Shown one piece after another: positions 17,471 to 27,591 of a stretch of DNA of 64,000 bases. Position numbers and translations under genes: made by a program. Each line of letters opens with the position of its first letter. Within the stretch, counting starts at the first letter, position 1. Below the pieces are notes generated by a model. The model was not told the DNA's origin. It made no database searches and worked only from the letters and a program-made list of their open reading frames with translations. Source of the DNA: Deltaproteobacteria bacterium ADurb.Bin207 (lineage in GTDB: Bacteria; Myxococcota_A; Polyangia; Polyangiales; Polyangiaceae); assembly GCA_002070115.1 (NCBI GenBank), contig MWCO01000011.1, forward strand, positions 1-64,000, in the 5' to 3' direction.

Positions 17471-19420
17471 ATGCGAACACTCGCCTCTACCTATGCATTG
17501 GTCGGCTTGGCGCTCTTTCCTTTGGCCTGTGGTGGCGCATCGTCGACAACTCCCCAAACCCCCTCTTCCGTCGCGGTCGGCTCCGAACCCGCAACAGCAA
17601 GCCCGCCGCCCAACCTCACAACCGTAGAAGAACCCCAAAATATCGTTGTCATTGCGCGCTGGAAAAACCCCAAACGCGTTTTCGATACGTTGCAACAATG
17701 GGTCGGCATCCCTCTTCCCGCCGAATCGGGCGTGGAGGACCTGCTCCGTGCTCCGGGAGTCGGCGCCGTCATCGATATGACCACACCCGTGGATGTGGTC
17801 GTGGCATTGGATGAGAGTTCTTCCCAAACACCCAAAGCTTTCGTGAGCTTTTCGATGGGACTTCGGTCCGTGCAAGAGGCTCGAGAAGCTTTTTCCCGCA
17901 AGCGAGAGGTCAAAGATGCCGCCGATGGCGCCTTCCGGGTCGAACTCGGACCCGAATGGGATACCCTTCCTTGTATCGTCTCGCCTGCCCTCGGCTCCGC
18001 TCCCGCCAGATTGGTTTGCGGTCCACGAAACAAAGACGTCGAAATCCTGCAACCATTCATGGCTCGAGGTCTGCCCGTCATGAATCTGCCCGACCGGGAT
18101 CTGGTCGGCGAGGTGCGGCTCGCCCCCCTCCAAAATAAATACGGAAAGATGCTCCCTCAGCTCATCCAAATGGGTTCTTCCGTCGCCAGCCACGAACTGG
18201 GAACAGGGGATCGCAACCTGGACCGTGCCATCTCCGATACGGTAGGTGAGCTGGGCAAAGAATTGCTCGCCCTGTCGACGGACCTCGATTCACTGCGGTT
18301 CGAAACGCAACTCGAACCAGATGCCAAAACTCTCACCGGGGAAATGAGCCTGGCCTTCCAATCCCGCACGTCATGGCTCGCCCAACGATTCTTCGATAAC
18401 GCGGAAAAAGCAGGCCCGCCTCCCGCCTTGTTCTGGAATGCTCCCATCGACAGCACGAGCGTTGCCTTCGATCGCGGCTCCAGCCCCAGTCACTTTGCAA
18501 GCTTTCGTCGTCACGGTGGAAACCTTCTCGATGCGGCCTTGGCCCGTGAAAACCTTCCTTTGGCCGATCGAAAAGAAGTCGTCGCCCTTTTTGAAAAAAT
18601 GTTCGAAGGCTTTCCCACCACCATAACGGCCCAAGGACCCGTGCTATCGTCGAAAACAGCCACGACAAAAGCCGGCGAACTCCGAGAGGCCGCCACCGCT
18701 GCCCTCGGATGGTATGTGCTGGGCCTCGATGAAAACTCCACGCGCATCGACGCCTGGTTGCAGGACGTGAGCCGCGTGTATGCCCGCCCGACCATCCAAC
18801 GTTGGCTGCGAACTACGTCGGGCCTCGACGCCAATCATCTTCCTCAAGTGCGCTACGGAGCCATGGCAACCGCCGGCTTGCCAGGACTCAAAGCCCTACA
18901 GGTTTCCATTCCCGCAACCCTTATGGACGCGAGCAGCAAAAACGAAAAGCCCCTGATTTATTACATCATGATGTTGCCCGATGGCAATCGCACTTGGCTC
19001 GCCACCGGCGCCGATCAAGCCTCGTTGATCAATCAACTCAAGGCAGCCAAAACAGGAGGAGCCAGCACCATCAACTCCCGAAAAGACCTCGAAGCCTTGC
19101 GTTCCGCGCGTGCCGTGGGAGGCGGATTCTTCACCATGACAGGAATCGTTCACCAAGCCTCCAACGACATCATGGACGTCTTTCAAGGCTACAACTCTAG
19201 AAACAGCGAGCTTCAACAGTTCCTGGCCGCCATACCCAAACTACCCCATCGCGGTAATGCACCCATGTTCATCACGACGAGAGTCGATGACGGCTCTCCC
19301 GCTCGCGTCACCGTCCAGTTCAAAGTCACCCGGGAAACCGTCGAAGACCTTCGAGCCCTCATCCTGACGATGGGTGGGCTCACCGGACCTGTCCCGACTA
19401 CCCCCCGCACGAATCCCTGA
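17471..19420 (+). CDS. large lipoprotein of unknown function
   Basis: A 649-residue protein. The start at 17471 gives a clean lipoprotein signal (LALFPLACGG); two earlier in-frame ATGs at 17384 and 17453 would bury it. After a Ser/Pro/Thr linker the body alternates beta-rich and helical segments without a motif I recognise. The overall look (DVVVALDESSSQTPKAF, LTGEMSLAFQSRTSWLAQ) resembles large myxobacterial lipoproteins that are described only as hypothetical. No function is proposed. A 137-base gap separates it from the decayed FGE gene on the other strand. Confidence 0.75.
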   Translation: MRTLASTYALVGLALFPLACGGASSTTPQTPSSVAVGSEPATASPPPNLTTVEEPQNIVVIARWKNPKRVFDTLQQWVGIPLPAESGVEDLLRAPGVGAVIDMTTPVDVVVALDESSSQTPKAFVSFSMGLRSVQEAREAFSRKREVKDAADGAFRVELGPEWDTLPCIVSPALGSAPARLVCGPRNKDVEILQPFMARGLPVMNLPDRDLVGEVRLAPLQNKYGKMLPQLIQMGSSVASHELGTGDRNLDRAISDTVGELGKELLALSTDLDSLRFETQLEPDAKTLTGEMSLAFQSRTSWLAQRFFDNAEKAGPPPALFWNAPIDSTSVAFDRGSSPSHFASFRRHGGNLLDAALARENLPLADRKEVVALFEKMFEGFPTTITAQGPVLSSKTATTKAGELREAATAALGWYVLGLDENSTRIDAWLQDVSRVYARPTIQRWLRTTSGLDANHLPQVRYGAMATAGLPGLKALQVSIPATLMDASSKNEKPLIYYIMMLPDGNRTWLATGADQASLINQLKAAKTGGASTINSRKDLEALRSARAVGGGFFTMTGIVHQASNDIMDVFQGYNSRNSELQQFLAAIPKLPHRGNAPMFITTRVDDGSPARVTVQFKVTRETVEDLRALILTMGGLTGPVPTTPRTNP

Positions 19421-19698
19421 CACTTCCTCGCGTAAAAAGCGGCAGTCCCCCATCCGCCGAGTTGACTGCAACTAATTGAAATTACTAGTTTTTCTCTCGC
19501 TTCCCAAGACTCCCCGGGCTCCCAATCGCTTCATGACCACTTGCCGTCGCGGGGTGGTGATTTCCCATCAATTCAACCCCAGCGCGATCGTGAAACGATA
19601 GGCCCATCCCTAGACCGGATGCGCTTCAGCCCTGCCATCAAGGGCCGTCTCGGCGTCGAATAGGATCATCCGTCGACAGCGCGCTCGGCCATCAACGA
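19421..19698. other. non-coding gap between convergent genes
   Basis: No convincing gene is seen in these 278 bases. They contain an AT-rich patch with the 17-base repeat at 19468-19484. On the reverse strand near 19575-19610 the phrase WAYRFTIALGLN followed by a stop resembles an outer-membrane barrel terminus, but stops occur just upstream, so it is at most a remnant. Confidence 0.4.
19468..19484 (+). repeat. 17-base repeat, copy 1
   Basis: GCAACTAATTGAAATTA is found again, in reverse complement, at 25783-25799. Both copies lie a short way after a forward-strand gene. The element is AT-rich in a GC-rich background. It may be a shared binding site or transcription-end element. Confidence 0.5.
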
Positions 19699-20028
19699 CT
19701 ATTGTGAAAACAGCCGCTCATCGAAGTCCGGATCGGAGTCACGCACGCCGTGTGGCTCGATGAGAAGATCCTCATCGCAATACAGGATGATGCACTTGCC
19801 ACGGCTGGCCTCATGAAGGCGCCCGCACAATTCCGCAAGATCCTCATCACTATCCACCACGTCCCCTTCCACGGGCTGGTGGCTACCATCATATCGACAA
19901 TTGTCGAGCGCAACCCAACATCCCCGGTATCGGGATGCATCGTTGGCCTTCGGCGGCCAACTCATGTGCCTGCGACTCATGGCCTTGACCTGGTCTTCCG
20001 TCGACACGTTTCGAAGATAGTATGGCAT
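19699..20028 (-). CDS. small conserved-looking hypothetical protein
   Basis: A 109-residue acidic protein with balanced composition and no signal peptide. The central part (WVALDNCRYDGSH, GDVVDSDEDLAELCGRL, CIILYCDEDL) looks like a folded alpha/beta domain of the type found in short myxobacterial proteins of unknown function. I do not recognise a named family. The ATG at 20028 has only a weak GGA upstream. Confidence 0.55.
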   Translation of the reverse strand: MPYYLRNVSTEDQVKAMSRRHMSWPPKANDASRYRGCWVALDNCRYDGSHQPVEGDVVDSDEDLAELCGRLHEASRGKCIILYCDEDLLIEPHGVRDSDPDFDERLFSQ

Positions 20029-20111
20029 TGTCGTGATTCCGCGCCACCGCCTAACACCATTACCGGCATGCCGTCAAGTTCGCTCGATGTGGGCTCATGG
20101 AAACAAATGGA

Positions 20112-21842
20112 CTACTTGCAACTTGCTGCCACAGCACTTGAGCCGCCATCGGCTCCAATCGACTTGGCAGCATTGGCGATGCTTCGCGCCCGGTTGCAAT
20201 CACCCCGTCGTTTCGCAAACTCGGCAGCAGGCTTGGCATTGGATTGAATTCGCTGCTTAGCCAATCCAACACTCGAACCACCTTTCTGACACGAGCGGTA
20301 CATCGCGACCGCAGCCTCGATCGCTTGCTGGCTCGCAAGCTGAATGGCTCGTTGACACGCGGGCTCCCCTTCCAATTGCTTGGCCGGTGCCGTCGTCGTC
20401 GAAGGCGGTGCTGTCTTGGTCGGTTGCGTCGTCGCCACCGCGGCGCTTTGCTCTGTCGTGGGCTCCGGTGTCGCAGACGAAGGTGTCGTCGGGTCGAGCG
20501 GAGCGATCTGCGTCATTGTCGTCGCCGAGGGTAGCCCCAAGTTGAGCGAATCAGGTCCGTCATCATTGTTGGCCGACAAGCTTCGAACAATCAGAACGGC
20601 ACCAATGATACCACCCACGAAGAGCAATCCGACTACGGCAAGGAGGATACCTTTGACGCCACCACCACCGGATTTCGCGGTAGGAGCTGGCGAATATGCC
20701 GGAGCTGGCACGGGCATGACCATCTCGTTGGCCGTCGGTGGCGGATGTACGTAATTCGGAGCCATGGCGACGGGCGCAACCGCCACAGGAGCTTGCAAAA
20801 TCCCCGGCGGCGGTGCCGCCATGGCCGCGGTTCCCGAGGTACCGATCGAGGCATCCCCCGGGGTCACGAAAGACTGCTGCGCCCCACCGCCCGACAATTC
20901 CTCGAAAAACGCCATCACATCCGATTGTCTCTCGTCGCGATTTTTCGATAGCGCACGCATGATGGCGCGTTTCATCGCATCTGGAATCAGAGTGGCCCTC
21001 GGCGCGGTCACCTCGAAGGGATAAGGACGCTCCGTCAGATGCTTCGTGGCCCATTCCCATGGTGTATCGGCTTCGAACGGCAGCTTGCCCGTGAGCATCT
21101 CGTAAGCCATCACCCCAAGCGAATACACATCGCTACGCCCATCGAGTTCCTTGCCCGTGAACTGCTCCGGACTCATATAAGGCGGCGTGCCCAACACCAT
21201 CCCTTGTTGCGTAAGCTTCTGCTCTTTTTTGGCATCCGAAGCTTCCGTACGGGCGGCGATTCCGAAGTCGAGCACCTTGGCGAAATCCTTTTCACCCGCT
21301 CGTGTGGTGAGCACCACGTTGTCGGGCTTAAGATCCCTGTGAACGATTCCCTTTTTGTGGGCTTCCGCCAACGAACCGCATACTTGACGGAAAATATGCT
21401 CGACGCGAGCGGGCGGCATGGGTCCCTCTTTCTCCACGATGTCGCAGATCGATTGGCCATCGATAAACTCCATCGCGATGAACAAGGAACCGTCCGGCGC
21501 TCGACCAAAGTCGAAAAACTGAATGGTATTGGGATGCTCCAGTTCCGCCACCGTCCCGCACTCGCGGTTGAACCGCTCGACAATCTGTGGGTCCTGCGAA
21601 AGATGCGGATGCAATGTCTTGATCGCTACCTTCCGCGTCGTGGTCCCCATCTGCTGCTCACCCTCGTAGACTCGACCCATCCCCCCTTCCCCCAGCAACC
21701 GAACCACACGAAACGTGTTTTTGATCACCATCCCAAGCATGGGATCGTCTTCGGAAGGCCGCTCCGCAGGCAGAAGCGTCCCACATTTTGCACAAAATCG
21801 AGCATTGTCAATGTTCGGATGCTGACAAGAAGGGCATTCCAT
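20112..21842 (-). CDS. Hanks-type Ser/Thr protein kinase with N-terminal zinc ribbon
   Basis: A 576-residue transmembrane kinase. Residues 3-20 form a zinc ribbon (CPSC / CAKC). The kinase domain runs from about 40 to 320 with GEGGMGRVYEG, AIKTL, HRDLKPDN, DFG and GTPPYMSPEQ all intact. A Pro/Ala-rich linker leads to one membrane helix around residues 405-427 (GILLAVVGLLFVGGIIGAVL). The extracytoplasmic tail is Thr/Pro-rich with a small helical domain holding conserved Cys residues. It probably senses an external signal and phosphorylates cytosolic targets; substrates are unknown. Confidence 0.93.
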   Translation of the reverse strand: MECPSCQHPNIDNARFCAKCGTLLPAERPSEDDPMLGMVIKNTFRVVRLLGEGGMGRVYEGEQQMGTTTRKVAIKTLHPHLSQDPQIVERFNRECGTVAELEHPNTIQFFDFGRAPDGSLFIAMEFIDGQSICDIVEKEGPMPPARVEHIFRQVCGSLAEAHKKGIVHRDLKPDNVVLTTRAGEKDFAKVLDFGIAARTEASDAKKEQKLTQQGMVLGTPPYMSPEQFTGKELDGRSDVYSLGVMAYEMLTGKLPFEADTPWEWATKHLTERPYPFEVTAPRATLIPDAMKRAIMRALSKNRDERQSDVMAFFEELSGGGAQQSFVTPGDASIGTSGTAAMAAPPPGILQAPVAVAPVAMAPNYVHPPPTANEMVMPVPAPAYSPAPTAKSGGGGVKGILLAVVGLLFVGGIIGAVLIVRSLSANNDDGPDSLNLGLPSATTMTQIAPLDPTTPSSATPEPTTEQSAAVATTQPTKTAPPSTTTAPAKQLEGEPACQRAIQLASQQAIEAAVAMYRSCQKGGSSVGLAKQRIQSNAKPAAEFAKRRGDCNRARSIANAAKSIGADGGSSAVAASCK

Positions 21843-21956
21843 TCGCGTACCACCTTCACGTTCTACAAGATCGGATGAGCCTCGCTACAATGCTTGATCG
21901 AGCGACGCCTGTCGACTAGGTTTCTTGCTCCTTTCAATTGCCCTAAGGAGCGCATC

Positions 21957-22076
21957 ATGTTCCTCATGCTTTCGAAAAAATCACGTCGCACCAACCGTAA
22001 CCGCACCGCTCGATTCAAGGCCAAACTCGCCGCCAAAAATCGGCGCCGCCGTGCTAAAATCTATCAGCTCACCTGA
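21957..22076 (+). CDS. 39-residue very basic protein
   Basis: A short gene with a strong Shine-Dalgarno, AAGGAG at 21945-21950, 6 bases before the ATG. About 40 percent of residues are Lys or Arg (KKSRRTNRNRTARFKAKLAAK). The composition resembles small ribosomal or RNA-binding proteins, but I do not recognise the family. An upstream in-frame ATG at 21894 lacks a Shine-Dalgarno. The gene stands alone, divergent from the kinase. Confidence 0.65.
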   Translation: MFLMLSKKSRRTNRNRTARFKAKLAAKNRRRRAKIYQLT

Positions 22077-22152
22077 AAAGACACCATACACAAGACGTCC
22101 TTTGGCCTATCGTTTCCCTTCTTGGCCTCATAATGCCTGCTAACACCCACGG

Positions 22153-22962
22153 ATGAGGACTACCGTGCAGCGGATCCGTTTCACAACTACCGGATGGATG
22201 GAAACACCAGGCTTCATGCTCGGACTCCCCCATCGACACAACGTCCCCATCCCCGCCGTCGTCGCTATATGTGAAAAAAGCAATGGCACGATTGTACTCG
22301 TGGATGCCGGATGGAGCGCCGAAGAATGCCGACGCCCCTCGTCCATCGGCCTGGCTCACCAACACATTCTCGGCGTGCGTGTGCAGCCCCAACAAGACGT
22401 TGCCTCTCAAATGAGACGCGCCGGACTCGACCCCCATCGCGTCACCACCATCATCGCTACCCACTTGCACCTCGACCATATCGGAGGGGCCGTCGACTTC
22501 CCCAATGCGGAAATCATCGCCGCCCACAACGAAGTCACCGAAGCCTATCGCTCGTCGTGGATGAAAGGATATCGACGCAAGGACCTCGAATGCCTTCGAC
22601 GTCTTCGGCCCGTACGCCTAAGTCCAATGCCCCTCCTCGGCTTTTCTCACTCCTTCGAGCTGGATGAAGAAATCACGTTGTTGGATACACATGGGCACAC
22701 TTCCGGTCATCTAGCGGTTGCTATCCGACAAGGCTCGACATTGTGGATCCATGGTGGCGACGTGGCCTATCAACACCGGGAGCTTAGCAGTGGATCGCTA
22801 TGCCCCTTGTCTCAATTCTTGGCGCACGACCGGGCATGCGCACGAGTGGCACAACGAAGACTGTATCGATGCGGCCAAGAGCATCCACACGTTCGTGTGG
22901 TGCTCTCGCACGATGCCCAGGGCTTTGCGACGCTCCCTGCGCTCGATGAGCAAATGCCATGA
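22153..22962 (+). CDS. MBL-fold hydrolase, N-acyl-homoserine-lactonase-like
   Basis: A 269-residue protein with the HxHxDH motif THLHLDHIGG, an upstream VLVDAGW strand, and DTHGHTSGH as the third metal ligand region. This layout is that of AHL lactonases and related MBL hydrolases, which open lactone rings or cleave similar esters. Quorum quenching is only one possibility; the substrate cannot be read from sequence. The start is the ATG at 22153, with no strong Shine-Dalgarno. Confidence 0.78.
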   Translation: MRTTVQRIRFTTTGWMETPGFMLGLPHRHNVPIPAVVAICEKSNGTIVLVDAGWSAEECRRPSSIGLAHQHILGVRVQPQQDVASQMRRAGLDPHRVTTIIATHLHLDHIGGAVDFPNAEIIAAHNEVTEAYRSSWMKGYRRKDLECLRRLRPVRLSPMPLLGFSHSFELDEEITLLDTHGHTSGHLAVAIRQGSTLWIHGGDVAYQHRELSSGSLCPLSQFLAHDRACARVAQRRLYRCGQEHPHVRVVLSHDAQGFATLPALDEQMP

Positions 22963-23015
22963 AATGAGGGACGAGAGCGGCGCACCGAGAATGGTTCACC
23001 GCTCCTCAACCCTGA

Positions 23016-25298
23016 TCAAAATGTTCCTTTGATAGAATGCAGCGCGGTCAACGCGGCCATTTGCACGATGCGATTGACCGGCGCGCGCGGCGAAATGACC
23101 GTCACCGGACGCCTGAGGCCAAGCAGTACCGGACCGATTTCATCAAATCCACCTAGCCGACTGAGGAACTGGTAGACGCTATTGGCGGCGCCAAGACTCT
23201 GAAGCACGAATACGTTCGGCATCCCCTGGAGCTTGGCATGAGGCCAATAGCGCCGCAGAAGCTCTTCATCCAACGCCACTTGCGCCTGAAGCTCGCCCTC
23301 ACACATCAGCGTGGGTTCGCGCTGCTGAACGAGACGCGCCGCCTCATTGACCTTACGCGCATACCGATGGGGTGAACCTCCCATATTCGAAAACGAAATC
23401 ATCGCTACCTTCGGCTCGATACCCAGCTCGCGAACGAATCGTGCGGTAACGATCGCAATATCCGCCAGCAACGGAGCATCGGGCGCGATGTTCACGCTCG
23501 TGTCCGCAAAAAAGAGCGGACCATGCTTGTTGCCCACCAGAATGTGAACACCCGTGGGCGTGTTCACTCCCTCCGCAAGACCCACGAGTTTGAGGGCCAT
23601 TCGGATCGTCTCGGGATACCCGTGATGGATTCCCGCAATCGCACCATCCACCTCACCACGACGAACCATCAGCATGGCAACCGTAGTGGGATCGCGCAGC
23701 GCAAGCTGTCGGGCTCGCGGTTCCGTAAGCCCACGACGGCCGCGGGCTTCGAGCAAATCCGCCACTGCCGCATCGATCCGGTCCTGCTTCTCCAGGTCCA
23801 CGATCTCCATGCCGCGAAGCGATACCCCTTCATGCGCCGCACGCAATTGAATGGCTTCCGTATCCCCCACGAGCACCGGCTTGGCAATATCCTCCTCCAC
23901 CAACACCCGGCACGCTCGCAAAATCCGCGGATCGTCGCTTTCGGGAAACGCGATCGTTTTGTTGGTTTTCTTCACCTTCCCCATGAATTGGCGAATGAAA
24001 GAACGCGACGGTCCAAGCCGACGTTCGAGCGATGCACGGTATTCGTCAATATCGACCTTGATGCGTGCGACCCCACAATCCATGGCGGCCTGCGCCACGG
24101 CCGGCGCCTCCCATAGCAACACACGCTCGTCCAGAGGCTTGGGGATGATGTAGTCGGGCCCGAACTCGATCTTCGTGTTCCCATAAGCCGCTTGCACGGA
24201 TTCCGGCACGTCTTCCCGCGCAAGACGCGCCAATGCGTTAGAAGCCGCCAGCTTCATCTCCTCGGTGATCGCTCGCGCCCGAACGTCGAGAGCCCCGCGG
24301 AAAATAAAGGGAAATCCAAGAACGTTGTTGACCTGATTCGGATAGTCGCTCCGCCCTGTCGCAACAATCGCATCCGGCAATACTTCCTTCGCCACGTTGT
24401 ACGGAACCTCCGGATCCGGATTGGCCAAAGCAAAAATGATCGCTTTGGGGGCCATCGTCCGAAGCGTGTCCGGCGTAAGCAAATTCCCCTTCGAAAGACC
24501 AAGAAATACGTCCGCTCCGCGAAGCGCTTCCTCCACGGTCCTCGCCTTCGTGTCCACGATATAGGCTTCTTTCGTCACGTCCACTGTCCCACGACGCCCT
24601 TCGTGAAGCACACCCCGCGAGTCGCACATGGTGATGTTCTCTCGCCGAATGCCGAGCTTGACCCAAAGGTTGCAACACGCGATGGCGGAAGCGCCCGCGC
24701 CTGACACAACCACCCGAACATCTTCGATTTTCTTTCCCTGCAGCTCGAGGGCATTGATGAGCCCCGCGGCACTGATAATCGCCGTGCCATGCTGATCATC
24801 ATGAAACACCGGAATCTGCATCCGCTCCTTGAGACGCTTTTCGATTTCGAAACACTCCGGTGCCTTGATGTCCTCGAGATTGATCCCACCGAAGGTCGGC
24901 TCCAACGCCGCAACACACTCGATGATTTTTTCGGGATCCTTGAGATTGAGTTCAATATCGAATACGTCGATGTCGGCAAATCGCTTGAACAAAACGCCTT
25001 TGCCTTCCATCACCGGCTTGCCCGCCAATGCGCCAATGTCGCCAAGACCAAGCACCGCCGTGCCGTTCGAAATCACCGCCACAAGATTGCCGCGCGCGGT
25101 GTAATCAAATGCCTTGTTCGGATCTTTGGCTATCTCCAAACAAGGTTCGGCAACACCTGGACTGTAGGCCAACGACAAGTCGCGCTGCGATGAGCACGGC
25201 TTGGTCAGTGCAATCTCAATCTTTCCTGCTCTGCCCTGGGAATGGTACCGAAGCGCGTCTTCCCGAAGGCTGCTCGAAGGGGGTCGAATACTTGTCAT
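23016..25298 (-). CDS. maeB: NADP-dependent malic enzyme with phosphotransacetylase-like C-terminus
   Basis: A 760-residue MaeB-type enzyme that decarboxylates malate to pyruvate with NADP reduction. The N-terminal 430 residues are the malic enzyme ([53 protein letters not shown]). The C-terminal 320 residues are a phosphotransacetylase-like domain ([30 protein letters not shown]), which in this family is usually regulatory, binding acetyl-CoA. Full length for the family. Confidence 0.95.
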   Translation of the reverse strand: MTSIRPPSSSLREDALRYHSQGRAGKIEIALTKPCSSQRDLSLAYSPGVAEPCLEIAKDPNKAFDYTARGNLVAVISNGTAVLGLGDIGALAGKPVMEGKGVLFKRFADIDVFDIELNLKDPEKIIECVAALEPTFGGINLEDIKAPECFEIEKRLKERMQIPVFHDDQHGTAIISAAGLINALELQGKKIEDVRVVVSGAGASAIACCNLWVKLGIRRENITMCDSRGVLHEGRRGTVDVTKEAYIVDTKARTVEEALRGADVFLGLSKGNLLTPDTLRTMAPKAIIFALANPDPEVPYNVAKEVLPDAIVATGRSDYPNQVNNVLGFPFIFRGALDVRARAITEEMKLAASNALARLAREDVPESVQAAYGNTKIEFGPDYIIPKPLDERVLLWEAPAVAQAAMDCGVARIKVDIDEYRASLERRLGPSRSFIRQFMGKVKKTNKTIAFPESDDPRILRACRVLVEEDIAKPVLVGDTEAIQLRAAHEGVSLRGMEIVDLEKQDRIDAAVADLLEARGRRGLTEPRARQLALRDPTTVAMLMVRRGEVDGAIAGIHHGYPETIRMALKLVGLAEGVNTPTGVHILVGNKHGPLFFADTSVNIAPDAPLLADIAIVTARFVRELGIEPKVAMISFSNMGGSPHRYARKVNEAARLVQQREPTLMCEGELQAQVALDEELLRRYWPHAKLQGMPNVFVLQSLGAANSVYQFLSRLGGFDEIGPVLLGLRRPVTVISPRAPVNRIVQMAALTALHSIKGTF

Positions 25299-25316
25299 GG
25301 CCGTCGGTTAGCAAGG

Positions 25317-25346
25317 TTGGTTACGCGACGCAAGCCACTGTATAAT
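25317..25346 (+). promoter_or_regulatory. sigma-70-type promoter candidate
   Basis: TTGGTT at 25317-25322 and a perfect TATAAT at 25341-25346 are separated by 18 bases. Transcription would begin at about 25353, only a few bases before the GTG start at 25356, so this would give a nearly leaderless transcript. Confidence 0.45.
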
Positions 25347-25355
25347 GAGGTCTTC

Positions 25356-25781
25356 GTGCAAAATCGCTCGCAATTCGCCATCGGTTGTCTCGCCATCACG
25401 ATTGGCCTGGGAGTCGTCTCGGCCGCTTCCGCCTGCAAACACTCGACGGACAAAACCGAAGCCACCGATATCCTTCGCGTCATCAACAACTTGCGCATGG
25501 CCGACAACGACCAGAAACGCGCTCCCCTCGAACACCTCAAATCCCTTCCCTGTTCCACCACCGAAACATGCCAGGCCCAAAAAAACTGTATCGTCGCTTT
25601 CGAACACCACGTCCGTGGCACCGAGTTGGGTCAACGACTCAAAGCTCGTCTCCAGCAGCAACCTACCGACGACCAAGCCGCGATGCTGCTTGAAATGAAC
25701 ATCGAAATCGAAGAGGGAAAACGCGCCATGCCCGCTTGTGAACAGCAGGTCACCACCCTCCGGAAGCGTTATAAAATCTAA
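25356..25781 (+). CDS. small lipoprotein of unknown function
   Basis: A 141-residue exported protein. The GTG at 25356 has GAGG 5 bases upstream and opens a signal peptide with a lipobox-like SAASAC. The mature part is helical and has four Cys residues (PCSTTETC, KNC, PAC) that could form two disulfides. Family not recognised. It reads toward ffh and ends 121 bases before it, just ahead of an AT-rich repeat. Confidence 0.6.
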   Translation: MQNRSQFAIGCLAITIGLGVVSAASACKHSTDKTEATDILRVINNLRMADNDQKRAPLEHLKSLPCSTTETCQAQKNCIVAFEHHVRGTELGQRLKARLQQQPTDDQAAMLLEMNIEIEEGKRAMPACEQQVTTLRKRYKI

Positions 25782-25782
25782 T

Positions 25783-25799
25783 AATTTCAATTAGTTGCG
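25783..25799 (-). repeat. 17-base repeat, copy 2
   Basis: Exact reverse complement of 19468-19484. It begins right after the stop of the small lipoprotein gene and 100 bases before ffh. Each copy can fold weakly through CTAA / TTAG arms. Confidence 0.5.
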
Positions 25800-25902
25800 A
25801 TCATGCCGCCAGGAATCTTCCTCCCGAGGTTCCGAACAACCTCCCACACCCCTCCCCCACCCCGTCGCGACGTGCTACAAGCGCCAGACTCCAGGACAAG
25901 CC

Positions 25903-27522
25903 ATGTTTGAAGCACTCACGAAAGGCTTTCGTCAAGCTCGGAACCGTTTGGCCGGCTTGACCGAACTCACAGAAGCCAACATCGAACCCGCTCTGCGTGA
26001 AGTCCGACTCAGCCTTCTCGAGGCCGATGTCGACCTTAGCGTGGTCAAACGGTTCCTCGCCCATATCAAACAACAGGCCCTCGGCCAAACCCTGCGCACC
26101 AAAGTCAAAGTCGATGGCGTAACACGCGAAGTATCCGCCGGTGACCAGTTCATCAAACTATGCCACGACGAACTCGTCCGCATGATGTCCTCGGACTCCG
26201 AGCCCATTACTTGGGCGGAAAACGGACCCACCGGCATCATGATGGTGGGCCTACAAGGCTCCGGCAAAACCACCACCGCCGCAAAACTCGCTCGTCTGCT
26301 CGAACGCGACGGGAAAAAACCGCTTCTCGTGGCCGCAGACATGCAGCGACCCGCCGCCGTGGATCAACTCCAAGTCCTCGGAAAACAAATCGGTATCCCC
26401 GTGTTCAACATCAAGCAGACCCCCGTCGAGATCTGCACCGCCGCCATCGACTTCGCCAAACGACACAAACACGACGTCATCATCTATGACACCGCGGGAC
26501 GCCTCGCCATCGACGAAGTTCTGATGAACGAACTCGATGACATCAAAGCCAACGTTTGGCCCGAAAATATCCTGCTCGTGGTCGACGCCATGATCGGTCA
26601 GGATGCCGTAAAAACAGCCAAGGCTTTCCACGAAAAACTGCAAATCACCGGCGTTGTCCTTACCAAACTCGACGGCGATGCCAGAGGCGGCTCCGCGCTT
26701 TCCATCAAAGAAGTCACCGGCGCTCCCGTCGTGTTCACCGGCGTCGGAGAAGGCACCAGTCAATTCGAACCTTTCCGCGCCGACGGCATGGCTAGCCGAA
26801 TCCTTGGCTTCGGTGATGTCGTCGGACTCATGCAAGACTTCGAAGACGCCATCGATAAAAAGCAAGCTACCGAAAAAGCTCTCAAAATGCTCGAAGGGGA
26901 GTTCACCTTCGACGACTTCCTCGACCAAGTTCGAACCATCCAAAAGATGGGCTCCCTTCGCGACCTCGTCGACAAAATGCCCTTCTTTCCCCAAGGGCTC
27001 CCCGAAGGCGTCAACCTCGATGACAAGGAACTCGTACGCATCGAAGCCATCATCCAGTCCATGACCTTTGCGGAAAAACGCGATCCGTACGTGCTCATTC
27101 GGGAACCTTCCCGCGTCAAACGCATCGCCAAAGGGTCCGGACAGCCCGAAATCGGCGTGCAAGAACTCGTTCAAAAATTCCTGTTCATGCGACAAATGAT
27201 GACCGGCATGAAACAGAACATGGGCTTGATGGGGAAAATTCCAGGCCTGAAACAAATTGCTTCCGCCCGACAGATGCGAAAAGCCATGGCCGGCGGTGCC
27301 ATGCCTCCCGGATTCCCGGGATTCGATGGCATGGGTATGCCCGGATTCGATGGCATGTTCGGTGGACTGGGCGGTATGCCATCCATGCCGGGCTTCGGCT
27401 TGCCTCAACCCCAATTCGATAGCCCGACCAAAATGAAACCTCTTTCCAAGTCCGAAAAAAATCAGCGCAAAGCGCAGCGACGACGAGAGCGGGACGCACG
27501 AAAAAAATCCCGACAAAAATAA
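25903..27522 (+). CDS. ffh: signal recognition particle GTPase Ffh
   Basis: A 539-residue Ffh. The start at 25903 (MFEALTKGF) matches the family; the frame is open further upstream but without support. Domains in order: N (1-80), G with GLQGSGKTTTAAKLA, DTAGR and TKLDGDARGG, and the Met-rich M domain with QKMGSLRDLV and LFMRQMMTGMKQNMGLMGKI. A long C-terminal extension rich in Gly, Met, Phe and Pro (GMPGFDGM repeats) and a Lys/Arg tail follow. It binds signal sequences and 4.5S RNA and docks with FtsY. Confidence 0.97.
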   Translation: MFEALTKGFRQARNRLAGLTELTEANIEPALREVRLSLLEADVDLSVVKRFLAHIKQQALGQTLRTKVKVDGVTREVSAGDQFIKLCHDELVRMMSSDSEPITWAENGPTGIMMVGLQGSGKTTTAAKLARLLERDGKKPLLVAADMQRPAAVDQLQVLGKQIGIPVFNIKQTPVEICTAAIDFAKRHKHDVIIYDTAGRLAIDEVLMNELDDIKANVWPENILLVVDAMIGQDAVKTAKAFHEKLQITGVVLTKLDGDARGGSALSIKEVTGAPVVFTGVGEGTSQFEPFRADGMASRILGFGDVVGLMQDFEDAIDKKQATEKALKMLEGEFTFDDFLDQVRTIQKMGSLRDLVDKMPFFPQGLPEGVNLDDKELVRIEAIIQSMTFAEKRDPYVLIREPSRVKRIAKGSGQPEIGVQELVQKFLFMRQMMTGMKQNMGLMGKIPGLKQIASARQMRKAMAGGAMPPGFPGFDGMGMPGFDGMFGGLGGMPSMPGFGLPQPQFDSPTKMKPLSKSEKNQRKAQRRRERDARKKSRQK

Positions 27523-27591
27523 AAACCCGCTCGGCTCATGCAGCCGAACCTTTCACGCCCCAAAGGGGGCACCGCAAGGCAGGCGAGTACC

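Noticed and set aside
19575-19610. Possible end of a lost outer-membrane protein
   Set aside because: Only about 12 residues look plausible and stops occur directly upstream.
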